From Fidelibacterota bacterium (GTDB taxonomy: Bacteria; Fidelibacterota; JAANXI01): DNA of 16,017 nucleotides. Both the position numbers and the translations under genes were made by a program. Positions 7,066 through 13,469 of the stretch are shown here, piece by piece. Each line of letters starts with the position of its first letter. Position 1 is the first letter of the stretch. The notes below the pieces were generated by a model, which did no database searches, was not told the DNA's origin, and saw only the letters and a program-made list of their open reading frames with translations. The DNA lies in NCBI GenBank assembly GCA_018263365.1, contig JAANXI010000132.1:1-16017 (forward strand), read 5' to 3'.

Positions 7066-7611
7066 ATGGGCAGCACACACACCATAAAATACAAAGACCT
7101 GCTCGCCTTGATGGAATCTCTGGAAAACGGGATGCGGGAATATTATGAAGGACTGGCGGAACGCTTCACCCAACGCGGTCTGCAGCGACTCTGGATTATG
7201 ATGGCGCAGCAGGAGGAGACGCATGTGCGGCTGGTTCGGCTCATGCGCAAACGGAGCGCAGAGGACGAAGAACTGCAAAACAGTGATATGCAGGTCAGCG
7301 CACAGAGTATCCAGACTATCGAGGATTTCCTGGAAGAGTATCCAAAGGTATTGGAGCGAGGAGATTTGTCGCTGAAAAAGGGCTTCGAACTGGCGCTGAC
7401 GCTGGAAAGTCTGGAACTCACACCGATCTATTCGCCGTTCATTGCCCGGCAGGATAAGCCGACGCAGGATGTGTTGCAGGAGTTACTGGACAGCGAGGAT
7501 ATGCACCTGAGCATCCTGGTGAAATCCGTAAAGCGTCACATCTCCGACAAGAGTTTTCAGCAGTACGCCGATGAGATACTCGCAGAACACTCTGAACACT
7601 CCTCCGCATGA
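7066..7611 (+). CDS. Rubrerythrin-like ferritin-fold di-iron protein
   Basis: Start at ATG 7066 (GAGGA upstream with longer than ideal spacing); the frame further upstream runs through a hairpin and is not coding. The 181-residue product shows the two-fold repeat of di-iron four-helix proteins: Glu20 (SLENG), then E50xxH53 (QQEETH), then Glu114/Glu117 (LESLEL), then E144xxH147 (DSEDMH). These are the ligand positions of rubrerythrin and ferritin-like domains. There is no CxxC rubredoxin domain and no signal peptide, so it should be cytosolic. Family members act in peroxide reduction or iron handling. The stop overlaps the start of the flavin protein (ATGA, 7608-7611), indicating tight translational coupling. 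It is the only soluble cytosolic member of an otherwise envelope-located operon. Confidence 0.75.
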   Translation: MGSTHTIKYKDLLALMESLENGMREYYEGLAERFTQRGLQRLWIMMAQQEETHVRLVRLMRKRSAEDEELQNSDMQVSAQSIQTIEDFLEEYPKVLERGDLSLKKGFELALTLESLELTPIYSPFIARQDKPTQDVLQELLDSEDMHLSILVKSVKRHISDKSFQQYADEILAEHSEHSSA

Positions 7612-8180
7612 AGCAGTTGTTATGTAGCATTTTTGTTTTCCTTACCCCGCTTGTATTTGCCCAGCAGGATGTCCCGGCGGATGTGGACTTAGGCCCCGAA
7701 CAGTACCTGATGACGCCGGAGGAAGCAGTTGGGGAGATCTTCGGGCAAAATTATTCCACAGAATTCGATACCATCTCGGTCTCGCAGAGCGCCAGAACTC
7801 AAATCGAAAACGAACTGCACCGCGCTGTTCCCGACACGCAATATGTCGTTCGGAAAATCTATCAGAACAATAACCTGACCGGTTACGCGATGGTGATCAA
7901 CGAGTACGGAAAGTACCGGCCGATAACCCTGCTGGTGGGGGTGGATGCCGAGTTCAATGTAGAAGGCGTCCGGATTCTGGTGTACCGGGAGAACCGGGGT
8001 GGCGAGGTACAGCGCCAACGCTTTTTATATCAATATCGTGGTAAATCCTCTGATGAACCGATTCGGATTAACCGGGACATTATCAACATCTCCGGAGCAA
8101 CAATTTCGGTGCGGGGAGTGAATGCCGGCGTCCGCAGGGTGTTGCATTTGATTGAATGGCACTACGGGGACGGCTCATGA
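7608..8180 (+). CDS. Exported FMN-binding (flavinylated-type) domain protein
   Basis: The start is fixed by the ATGA overlap. The 190-residue product has a signal peptide (MKQLLCSIFVFLTPLVFA, then QQD), a mature N-terminal helix (MTPEEAVGEIFG) and an FMN_bind-type domain. That domain includes YAMVINEYGKYRPITLLVGV, VEGVRILVYRENRGGEV and the flavin attachment motif ISGATIS (residues 161-167). In RnfG/NqrC-type proteins FMN is linked to the Thr of SGAT by the transferase ApbE; here that is Thr165. The Asp usually found three residues before the motif is not in place (Ile159; nearest Asp157). No ApbE gene is in the window. It probably acts as a periplasmic one- or two-electron carrier. It overlaps the next membrane protein by 4 bases, so the two likely form a complex. 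Confidence 0.8.
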   Translation: MKQLLCSIFVFLTPLVFAQQDVPADVDLGPEQYLMTPEEAVGEIFGQNYSTEFDTISVSQSARTQIENELHRAVPDTQYVVRKIYQNNNLTGYAMVINEYGKYRPITLLVGVDAEFNVEGVRILVYRENRGGEVQRQRFLYQYRGKSSDEPIRINRDIINISGATISVRGVNAGVRRVLHLIEWHYGDGS

Positions 8181-8668
8181 CATCTTTAGAAGATATGTCA
8201 CTGGCAACACTCCCGCCAGGCCTGCGGAAAATGCTGGCCCTGTTTTTGGTGGTGCTGAGTTTGGCGTATCTGGTGGGATTGAGTTACGTGTATTTCAACA
8301 CTGACATGACCTACACAGGCGTTTCCGAAGATTTCCGGGGCTCCCAAACCGAAATGAAATTCGAGAAACCGGCCGGCGAGATGTTCCAGACGGTGCATAA
8401 CCACATGTTCGGTCTGAGTCTGACCTTTCTGCTCACTGGAATGATTTTCTATTTCTCCTCGATGAAGAACGGTTTCTGGAAGACGTTTATTCTGACGGAG
8501 CCGTTTATTTCTATCGTCGGGAGTTTTGGGAGCTTCTGGTTGGTGCGGTATTTTTCGCCGATTTGGACGTACCTGTTGATGCTGTCAGGATTTTTCATGG
8601 CGGCCGGGTTTTTTGTGCAGGTTACGGTTTCGTTGTACGATCTTATTCTTCGTCCAGCTCGAAATTAG
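8177..8668 (+). CDS. Four-helix membrane protein with HxH motif, redox-partner candidate
   Basis: I chose ATG 8177 because it overlaps the flavin protein's TGA (ATGA); the open frame extends upstream to 8156 but would start inside that gene. The 163 residues contain a first membrane helix (about 19-40), a periplasmic stretch (about 41-72), and three more helices at about 78-97, 107-127 and 132-153. At the start of helix 2 is VHNHMFGLSL, placing His74 and His76 near the membrane face. Such a pair suggests heme or metal binding, but one motif is not proof. I do not recognise a named family. The coupling with the FMN-binding protein suggests it anchors that protein or exchanges electrons with it across the inner membrane. 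Confidence 0.65.
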   Translation: MTSLEDMSLATLPPGLRKMLALFLVVLSLAYLVGLSYVYFNTDMTYTGVSEDFRGSQTEMKFEKPAGEMFQTVHNHMFGLSLTFLLTGMIFYFSSMKNGFWKTFILTEPFISIVGSFGSFWLVRYFSPIWTYLLMLSGFFMAAGFFVQVTVSLYDLILRPARN

Positions 8669-8680
8669 ACCATCGTTACA

Positions 8681-8718
8681 ATCCCTTGCCATCTCTGGGT
8701 TCAACAGGGATAATTTTC
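8681..8718 (+). terminator. Weak candidate terminator of the porin-flavin operon
   Basis: ATCCCT (8681-8686) pairs with AGGGAT (8706-8711), 6 bp around a 19-base loop. AATTTTCT follows. It lies 13 bases after the operon's last stop codon. The long loop makes it a modest candidate. Confidence 0.3.
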
Positions 8719-8765
8719 TGAAATTTGTTGCATTTTTCTGTTGATTTTTCCATCAAAATTACTTA

Positions 8766-8794
8766 TTGCATCCACTGAAGTCGCCTTCTATATT
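8766..8794 (+). promoter_or_regulatory. Candidate promoter of the zinc-ribbon gene
   Basis: TTGCAT (8766-8771), a 17-base spacer and TATATT (8789-8794) put the start of transcription near 8801, about 40 bases before ATG 8840. The form matches the porin and tryptophanase promoters. Confidence 0.5.
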
Positions 8795-8839
8795 AGCGGC
8801 GGAAATGAGAGGATAAACACTAACAGAATCGATAAAAAA

Positions 8840-9172
8840 ATGATAAGTCTCGCATGTCCGAATTGTGAAGAACCGCTTGAGGAAGAATATCTGGAAAATT
8901 CGCTTATCTGTCCACATTGCAGTGTCAATCTGAAGCAGCCGAAATTTCAGGATTTTCTTGAATATCTGATGATGCAGGGCATCGTGGAAGAGGTGGATTT
9001 TTTTGATTTGCAGTTGTACGGCGACGAGATTATGACGCCGTTTCAGTCTGAATTTGACGATGCGGATACTTCGCCGTATGAAGAAGGCGCTTCGCCGTTC
9101 ACGCCCTATCGGGATAATATGGACACCATGCACAAGGGGGAAGATTCAGACGACGATGATGAGGACTGGTAG
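8840..9172 (+). CDS. Small zinc-ribbon protein with acidic C-terminal tail
   Basis: I chose ATG 8840, giving 110 residues, because it puts the zinc ribbon at the very N terminus and lies downstream of a good promoter; the upstream frame (to 8741) contains the promoter itself. Cys6-x2-Cys9 and Cys24-x2-Cys27 form a zinc-ribbon knuckle pair (ACPNCEE, ICPHCSVN). A helical segment follows (FQDFLEYLMMQGIVEEVDFFDLQL), then a Pro/Ser/Thr/Asp-rich linker and a tail ending GEDSDDDDEDW. Function is not recognisable. Zinc ribbon plus acidic tail would fit a nucleic-acid or protein-binding adaptor. The Shine-Dalgarno sequence is weak. The gene appears monocistronic, ending at a strong terminator. Confidence 0.6.
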   Translation: MISLACPNCEEPLEEEYLENSLICPHCSVNLKQPKFQDFLEYLMMQGIVEEVDFFDLQLYGDEIMTPFQSEFDDADTSPYEEGASPFTPYRDNMDTMHKGEDSDDDDEDW

Positions 9173-9210
9173 CGGTCGTTTCTGATCCCATCATTGGAAT
9201 AATTTCCATG

Positions 9211-9254
9211 CGGCATTATCGGGGTACGCGTATCCTGATAGTGCCGGTTTTGTT
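9211..9254 (+). terminator. Strong Rho-independent terminator of the zinc-ribbon gene
   Basis: Bases 9211-9226 pair with 9231-9246 around a CGCG loop. This is a 16-bp stem whose only non-Watson-Crick pairs are G-U on the + strand RNA. GTTTTGTTT follows. The G-U pairs would be A-C mismatches on the other strand, so the hairpin belongs to the + strand transcript. Confidence 0.7.
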
Positions 9255-9286
9255 TCCGCTGGTATTTCGGAACAGATATTCAGTGA

Positions 9287-9314
9287 TTGCATTCCCCCGT
9301 TTGTATCCTATTTT
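9287..9314 (+). promoter_or_regulatory. Candidate promoter of the DUF3467 gene
   Basis: TTGCAT (9287-9292), a 16-base spacer and TATTTT (9309-9314) lie about 50 bases before ATG 9363 and directly after the preceding terminator. The -35 hexamer is identical to that of the zinc-ribbon gene. Confidence 0.4.
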
Positions 9315-9362
9315 ACTGTACACAGGAATGTGAAATGAAATGTTAGCGAAGCGGAGAATAGT

Positions 9363-9704
9363 ATGGCAGACGATTCCAAAAAACAGCAGCAACAGGGCCA
9401 GCAGCAGGTGAACATTGAGTTGCCTGAAGAAATGGCCGACGGGGAATATGCGAACTTTGTGGTTATTACCCATTCCCATGCGGAATTCATCATGGATTTC
9501 ACACGAGTCGTGCCGGGCAGCCCGAAGGCCAAAGTGCAATCGCGTGTAATTATGGCCCCGCAAAATGCCAAGGCGTTTTTGAAGGCGCTGGAGAATAATA
9601 TCCAGCGATACGAAAAGCAACACGGCGAAATTAAAACGCCCGGCGATCAGGATGGCCCCGGCCCGTTCGGCTTTAATCCTCCCAAGGATGTGTTGCCGAA
9701 CTAG
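9363..9704 (+). CDS. DUF3467 family protein
   Basis: ATG 9363 has GGAG at 9353-9356. The 113-residue cytosolic protein opens with a Gln-rich stretch (KKQQQQGQQQ). It then shows the DUF3467 pattern: VNIELPEEMADGEYANFVV, THSHAEFIMDFTRVVPGSPK, KVQSRVIMAPQNAKAFLKAL and NNIQRYEKQHG. The family is small, widespread in FCB and other Gram-negative bacteria, and without an assigned function. The gene is preceded by its own promoter and followed by the palindromic spacer 9741-9890. It converges on the tryptophanase gene. An ORF on the opposite strand across it is a shadow. Confidence 0.85.
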   Translation: MADDSKKQQQQGQQQVNIELPEEMADGEYANFVVITHSHAEFIMDFTRVVPGSPKAKVQSRVIMAPQNAKAFLKALENNIQRYEKQHGEIKTPGDQDGPGPFGFNPPKDVLPN

Positions 9705-9743
9705 ACTAATAAACAAAAGTTAGGATTTTTTACTACAATTCTT

Positions 9744-9889
9744 GTCACATTGAGCCTGTCGCCCCAGAGGGATCCCTTCGGGGAAATGCGGCGGGAATTG
9801 GTGTATATCTTAGCTTGTGATTTTGTCACCCTTCGACAGGCTCAGGGTGACTGGATGGATTCTGCGGAAAAAAGCGATCCAAGCAGAAT
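9744..9889. repeat. Dispersed inverted repeats in the convergent spacer
   Basis: The spacer 9705-9894 holds no gene. GTCACATTGAGCCTGTCG (9744-9761) is inverted at 9834-9851 with 16/18 identity. The right copy also forms its own hairpin, GTCACCCT (9825-9832) with AGGGTGAC (9844-9851). A further stem is ATTCTGC (9859-9865) with GCAGAAT (9883-9889). The CTTCGACAGGCTCAGG core resembles repeat sequences often seen between genes in FCB genomes. It may help terminate the two convergent genes, though no strong U-run follows. Confidence 0.5.
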
Positions 9890-9894
9890 GTATT

Positions 9895-11274
9895 TTATGA
9901 CTCTACAGGCGTCAGCCGGGCGGTGAAATGCCGCAGGACCGGCGCCTCTTTTACGATTTTCAGTCCCCGTAATTCCTCCCGGCGCTTATAAATTTCAATA
10001 ATTGATTCGGCCACGTATTGCATCTGCATATTTGTGTAGACCCGTCGGGGAATGGCCAGCCGAACCAGCTCCAGATCCGGATACACGGTTTCCCCGGTTT
10101 CGGGATCTTCATGAGCGAACATCAGGCTGCCGATTTCCACAGCGCGGATTCCAGCGGATGTGTACAGTGCACAGGTGATCACTTGTCCCGGAAACTGGGA
10201 TTGCGGTATGTGCGGTAAAAAGGATTTGGCATTGAGATAAAGTGCGTGTCCCCCGGTCGGTTTCAGGTACGGCACACCAGCCTCGTCCATCATTTCGCCG
10301 AGACTACGCACCTGGGAAATCCGGTAGGCGAGATAATCTTCGTTCAGTACTTCCTGTAGTCCGCGGGCGATGGCTTCCAGATCCCGCCCGGCCATACCGC
10401 CATAGGTCGGAAAGCCTTCTATGAGAATGAGCCGGTTGGTGATCTGTTCAGCGAGGTCGCCGTCGTTCATGGTGATGAATCCGCCCATGTTGACAAGGCC
10501 GTCCTTCTTGGCGGACATCGTAGCGCCATCGGCGTAGGAAAACATCTCCTGTGCGATTTCCTTGATGGATTTATCGGCGTAGCCGTCTTCCCGTTCCTTG
10601 ATGAAATAGGCGTTTTCAGCGAATCGGCACGCGTCGAGGTAGAGCGGAATATCGTATTGTTGTAAAAGCTCTTTGGTTTCCCGCAAATTCTGCATAGAGA
10701 CCGGTTGTCCACCACCGGAATTGTTTGTAATGGTGATCATGCAAAGAGGGATGCGATCCGCGCCGTATTTATCTAGGGTATTCTGTAGTTTTTTTATGTC
10801 CATGTTTCCTTTGAACGGGGCTATTATGCTGGGATCGCGGCCCTCGTCGACCACCAAATCCAGAGCCAATGCGCCGTTGTATTCAACGTTGGCGCGGGTG
10901 GTATCAAAATGGGTATTGTTGGGGATAACACTCTCATCGTTGCAGATCGTCGAAAACAGCAAATTTTCCGCCACCCGTCCCTGGTGCGTGGGTATCACGT
11001 GGTCGAATCCGTAGATATCTTTGATGGCGCTTTCAAAGTGATAGTAATTCCGGCTCCCGGCATAGGACTCGTCACCGTGCATCATTCCGGCCCATTGGTT
11101 GTCGCTCATGGCGCTGGTTCCGCTGTCGGTCAACAGATCAATATAGATTTTATCAGCGGCGATGTTAAACACATTGTACCCGGCCTCACGAATGATCTTA
11201 CGACGCTCTTCATCGGTCGTCCGTTCAATGCGCTCCACAACCTTGATTTTAAACGGTTCGGGGGGATATTTCAT
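9895..11274 (-). CDS. tnaA: Tryptophanase (tryptophan indole-lyase)
   Basis: A 459-residue, full-length PLP-dependent beta-eliminating lyase. It converts L-tryptophan to indole, pyruvate and ammonia in the cytosol. Landmarks are IDLLTDSGTSAMSDNQWAGM, THQGR (96-100), the SAKKD motif with the PLP-binding Lys257, and Arg410 (IPRR) for the substrate carboxylate. The close relative tyrosine phenol-lyase is distinguished at three sites. The protein has Asp124 (FDTTR) where that enzyme has Thr, Ile381 (AVEIG) where it has Arg, and His449 (LRHFTA) where it has Phe; all three are the tryptophanase state. The N-terminal third is nonetheless closer in wording to tyrosine phenol-lyase. AAAGGG precedes the ATG. 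A promoter lies at 11352-11380. There is no tryptophan permease gene beside it. Indole could act as a signal, or tryptophan could be used as carbon and nitrogen source. Confidence 0.92.
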   Translation of the reverse strand: MKYPPEPFKIKVVERIERTTDEERRKIIREAGYNVFNIAADKIYIDLLTDSGTSAMSDNQWAGMMHGDESYAGSRNYYHFESAIKDIYGFDHVIPTHQGRVAENLLFSTICNDESVIPNNTHFDTTRANVEYNGALALDLVVDEGRDPSIIAPFKGNMDIKKLQNTLDKYGADRIPLCMITITNNSGGGQPVSMQNLRETKELLQQYDIPLYLDACRFAENAYFIKEREDGYADKSIKEIAQEMFSYADGATMSAKKDGLVNMGGFITMNDGDLAEQITNRLILIEGFPTYGGMAGRDLEAIARGLQEVLNEDYLAYRISQVRSLGEMMDEAGVPYLKPTGGHALYLNAKSFLPHIPQSQFPGQVITCALYTSAGIRAVEIGSLMFAHEDPETGETVYPDLELVRLAIPRRVYTNMQMQYVAESIIEIYKRREELRGLKIVKEAPVLRHFTARLTPVES

Positions 11275-11276
11275 AC

Positions 11277-11342
11277 TCAGGCCCTTTCTGTTTTACATGA
11301 TGGATACGGCTGAAATAAAAATGATATGCGAAGGATAACCAT
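11277..11342 (-). CDS. Possible leader peptide ORF before tryptophanase (21 aa)
   Basis: On the - strand, an ATG at 11342 opens a 21-codon frame (MVILRISFLFQPYPSCKTERA). It ends in TGA two bases before the tnaA ATG. It lies wholly between the candidate promoter and tnaA. In enteric bacteria the TnaC leader controls tnaA, but TnaC needs a critical Trp, and this peptide has none. The predicted transcription start is only a few bases before its ATG, so it would be nearly leaderless. Chance is possible. Confidence 0.25.
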   Translation of the reverse strand: MVILRISFLFQPYPSCKTERA

Positions 11343-11351
11343 GCTGCTAAA

Positions 11352-11380
11352 AATATAGACGAACTGGCAGCGAAGTACAA
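11352..11380 (-). promoter_or_regulatory. Candidate promoter of tryptophanase
   Basis: Read on the - strand: TTGTAC (11375-11380), a 17-base spacer and TATATT (11352-11357). Transcription would start near 11345, about 70 bases before the tnaA ATG at 11274. Confidence 0.5.
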
Positions 11381-11401
11381 GATGGAGTTAAAGAAACAAC
11401 A

Positions 11402-11433
11402 GTGTTAAAGTGTTCGTGTGTTACCGTGTTCAA
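11402..11433. repeat. Four-copy 8-bp tandem repeat (GTGTTnnn)
   Basis: GTGTT begins at 11402, 11410, 11418 and 11426, an exact 8-base period with a variable last triplet. It lies between tnaA and the csaA operon. The adjoining 11434-11610 holds no gene I can support, only short dyads (for example CCGA and TCGG around 11516-11530). Confidence 0.5.
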
Positions 11434-11610
11434 GTAACAAATGTGAGACGTGAAAAGAGTGCGACTCCATTCACTCGGCGGGGACTCCTCCCGGAGCTGT
11501 TTCTCCTTCTCCCCGAAAACGACTCGGGATTTCCAACTTCCGCAGAAGAGATCACGTTTCTCACTCGCTTCTAACGATGAGGCAAAACGGTGGAATTATT
11601 TTACAGTCTG

Positions 11611-11641
11611 CAGATGCCTTCTTTCCGAAAGATGGCATCTG
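11611..11641 (-). terminator. Hairpin downstream of the csaA operon
   Basis: CAGATGCC (11611-11618) pairs with GGCATCTG (11634-11641), and TCTTT pairs with AAAGA inside, separated by one T-T mismatch. The stem totals 13 bp. It begins 9 bases beyond the csaA stop. No U-run follows on the - strand, so it may stabilise the 3' end or need Rho to terminate. Confidence 0.45.
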
Positions 11642-11650
11642 TGATAGGCA

Positions 11651-11998
11651 TTAATAAACCACCGCCCCATTCGGCACCGGACTATCAGGCCGGAGGAGTA
11701 CAACACCATCGTCCGTTTCATTCCCCAACACAAGTACCTCGGAGAGAAACGGTCCGATCTGTTTTGGCGGAAAATTGACAATGGCAATAATTTGGGTGTT
11801 TTCGAGGTCCTCAGGAGAATACAGATCGGTGATTTGCGCACTGGATTGTTTTGTGCCGAGCTCCCCGAAATCGATGGTGAGTTTGTATGCTGGCTGGCGC
11901 GCCTCCGGAAATTCCTCCGCAGCGATGATGGTCCCGGTCCGGATACCCAGCTGCTGGAAAGTGTCAAATGAGGTGTCGGATTTTTGTGGGCGGGGCAT
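11651..11998 (-). CDS. csaA: CsaA-type tRNA-binding-domain chaperone
   Basis: The 115-residue product is nearly all one tRNA-binding OB-fold domain. FQQLGIRTGTIIAAEEFPEARQPAYKLTIDFG begins the barrel, and QITDLYSPEDLENTQIIAIVNFPPKQIG with FLSEVLVLG closes it. Length and sequence fit CsaA, a small dimeric protein with chaperone and export-related activity described in Bacillus subtilis. It lacks the rest of a methionyl- or phenylalanyl-tRNA synthetase. The start lies 5 bases after the peroxiredoxin stop with no clear ribosome binding site, so translation is probably coupled. It is last in the operon with the NAD(P)-binding protein and peroxiredoxin, followed by the hairpin at 11611-11641. Confidence 0.88.
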   Translation of the reverse strand: MPRPQKSDTSFDTFQQLGIRTGTIIAAEEFPEARQPAYKLTIDFGELGTKQSSAQITDLYSPEDLENTQIIAIVNFPPKQIGPFLSEVLVLGNETDDGVVLLRPDSPVPNGAVVY

Positions 11999-12003
11999 AC
12001 GGA

Positions 12004-12549
12004 TTACCGGTTCGCGTAGAACTCCAGAATACCCCCGGCATGATCGGCCGGAGTCACATTCTCATAGACTTTAATTACTGTGCCCTCGCTATCCAGCAGA
12101 TAGGTAATCCGCTTGGCGCCGACGAGGTCCAGCAATCCGCGGGAGGCGCCGTACTTTTTGGCAACCTCTTTATTCGAATCCGAGAGCAGCGTAAACGGTA
12201 AACTGTATTTTTCCTTAAACTCCGCGTGGGATTCCGGGCCGTCGTAACTAATGCCGATAACATCGATGTTACTCTCTTTGAACTGCTGATAGTTGTCCCG
12301 GAAGCTGCACGCCTCTTTGGTGCAGCCCGGTGTGTCATCCTTGGGATAAAAATAAATAACCGTGGGCGATCCCAGAAACTCCTCAAGCGAGCGGAGTTCT
12401 TTTTGACTGTCTAACAGTGAAAAATCCGGTGCCTTCTCTCCGACTTCTATCATGACATTCCCTTCTGCGAGTGCCGGGATCGAGGTAAAAAGCACAGTTA
12501 TTCCAAGGATGGCAATCGCGTATATCTTATGTATAGTTGCAGAGTTCAC
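12004..12549 (-). CDS. bcp: Bcp/PrxQ-type peroxiredoxin with predicted signal peptide
   Basis: The thiol peroxidase domain is complete: GEKAPDFSLLD, YFYPKDDTPGCTKEACSFRD (peroxidatic Cys76, resolving Cys81, CxxxxC as in Bcp) and a C-terminal thioredoxin-fold strand. It reduces hydroperoxides using a thioredoxin-like donor. Two starts are credible. GTG 12549 overlaps the upstream gene's stop (GTGA) and adds a signal peptide (HKIYAIAILGITVLFTSIPALA, cleavage after Ala28), making a 181-aa periplasmic form. ATG 12453 has a better ribosome binding site (GAAGGGA) and gives a 149-aa cytosolic protein of the usual Bcp length. I list the longer form because the extra codons encode an export signal too regular to be chance. 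Neighbours: overlaps the NAD(P)-binding gene, precedes csaA. Confidence 0.85.
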   Translation of the reverse strand: MNSATIHKIYAIAILGITVLFTSIPALAEGNVMIEVGEKAPDFSLLDSQKELRSLEEFLGSPTVIYFYPKDDTPGCTKEACSFRDNYQQFKESNIDVIGISYDGPESHAEFKEKYSLPFTLLSDSNKEVAKKYGASRGLLDLVGAKRITYLLDSEGTVIKVYENVTPADHAGGILEFYANR

Positions 12550-13436
12550 AGGTATTCTCGCAATCCTTCCTCGAATCCGATGGGTTCGATATCGAAGTCC
12601 TCCCAAATGCGGTTATCCTCGGTGATGTTTTCATCGTAGAGCATGATAATTTGGGCTTCGGTCACAGGAAAAAACGCAAAATGCTGGAAGAGCTTTGCCA
12701 GAATCACCATTAGCAATTTTGGTTGATACATCGGGATGGCCCAGGTCCCGGTCGCCCCTTTTATTGTACCCATCATATCGCGGTAGGGGTACCGGTCCGG
12801 GCCGGCGATCTCATAGGTTTTGTTGACGGCGACAACGCTGGTCAGCGACTGGACGAACGCCTGGCTGACGTTCCGGAGATGAATCGGCTGCATCCGGTAC
12901 CTGCCGGCGCCGATAATCGGGATGACGTGGAAAGTTCGCATAATCCCGGCAAAATAATTAATGAACTCATCGTCGGGACCGTGAATAATCGAAGGACGAA
13001 AAATGGTATAATCGATCCCGCTCTCCTTTACCAGATCCTCGGAGGCTGCTTTCGTGGTAAAGTAGCTTGATTTGGAGTCGTGTTTCGCGCCGAGCGCGCT
13101 CATGTAAACAAACCGGGAAATGCTGTGCTTTCGTGCCGCTTCGAGAACGTTTTTTGTCGTCTCAAAGTTCATCTTTTCAAAGGTGATACCCTTCTGTGGG
13201 TACTCGCGGATAATGGCAATCAAATGAATCACCGCATCGCAGTCAGCGAGCGCGCCGGAGAAACTCTCCTGTTCCAACGCATCCCCCTTAACGATTTCGA
13301 TTCGATCCGGATCGGCAGATAATTTGGATTCGGAGCCCTCCCGGACTAACGCCGTTACTTCATGTCCGGCATTCAACAGATCCTGTATGATCTGACTACC
13401 GACGTAACCGGTTCCTCCTGTGACAAAGACTTTCAT
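12546..13436 (-). CDS. NDUFA9/NmrA-like NAD(P)-binding atypical short-chain reductase
   Basis: The 296-residue protein starts with the Rossmann signature VTGGTGYVGSQIIQDLLNAG (GxxGxxG). ALADCDAVIHLIA, an SRFVYMSALGA strand, a YFTTK (YxxxK) and IDYTIFRPSIIHGP follow. This order is typical of atypical extended SDRs related to the mitochondrial complex I subunit NDUFA9 and to NmrA. It binds NAD(P), but its substrate cannot be read from sequence. Some relatives serve in quinone or complex I assembly, others are oxidoreductases. A hydrophobic patch (LLMVILAKLFQHFAFFP, about 242-258) may touch the membrane. GAGGGG precedes the start and a promoter candidate lies just upstream. It is first in the operon with bcp and csaA, so an oxidative-stress role is possible. 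Confidence 0.85.
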   Translation of the reverse strand: MKVFVTGGTGYVGSQIIQDLLNAGHEVTALVREGSESKLSADPDRIEIVKGDALEQESFSGALADCDAVIHLIAIIREYPQKGITFEKMNFETTKNVLEAARKHSISRFVYMSALGAKHDSKSSYFTTKAASEDLVKESGIDYTIFRPSIIHGPDDEFINYFAGIMRTFHVIPIIGAGRYRMQPIHLRNVSQAFVQSLTSVVAVNKTYEIAGPDRYPYRDMMGTIKGATGTWAIPMYQPKLLMVILAKLFQHFAFFPVTEAQIIMLYDENITEDNRIWEDFDIEPIGFEEGLREYL

Positions 13437-13469
13437 ATTAATCGGAGCCCCTCAAATTCATTTGGAAAA

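Noticed and set aside
9216..9716. 166-codon ORF on the - strand
   Set aside because: It is antisense to the DUF3467 gene and the zinc-ribbon terminator; the + strand product matches a known family.
9895..11274. Tyrosine phenol-lyase as the identity of the PLP lyase
   Set aside because: All three discriminating positions (Asp124, Ile381, His449) are tryptophanase-type.
11402..11433. CRISPR-like array
   Set aside because: The unit is only 8 bases with 3-base variable parts, far too short for repeat-spacer structure, and no cas gene is present.
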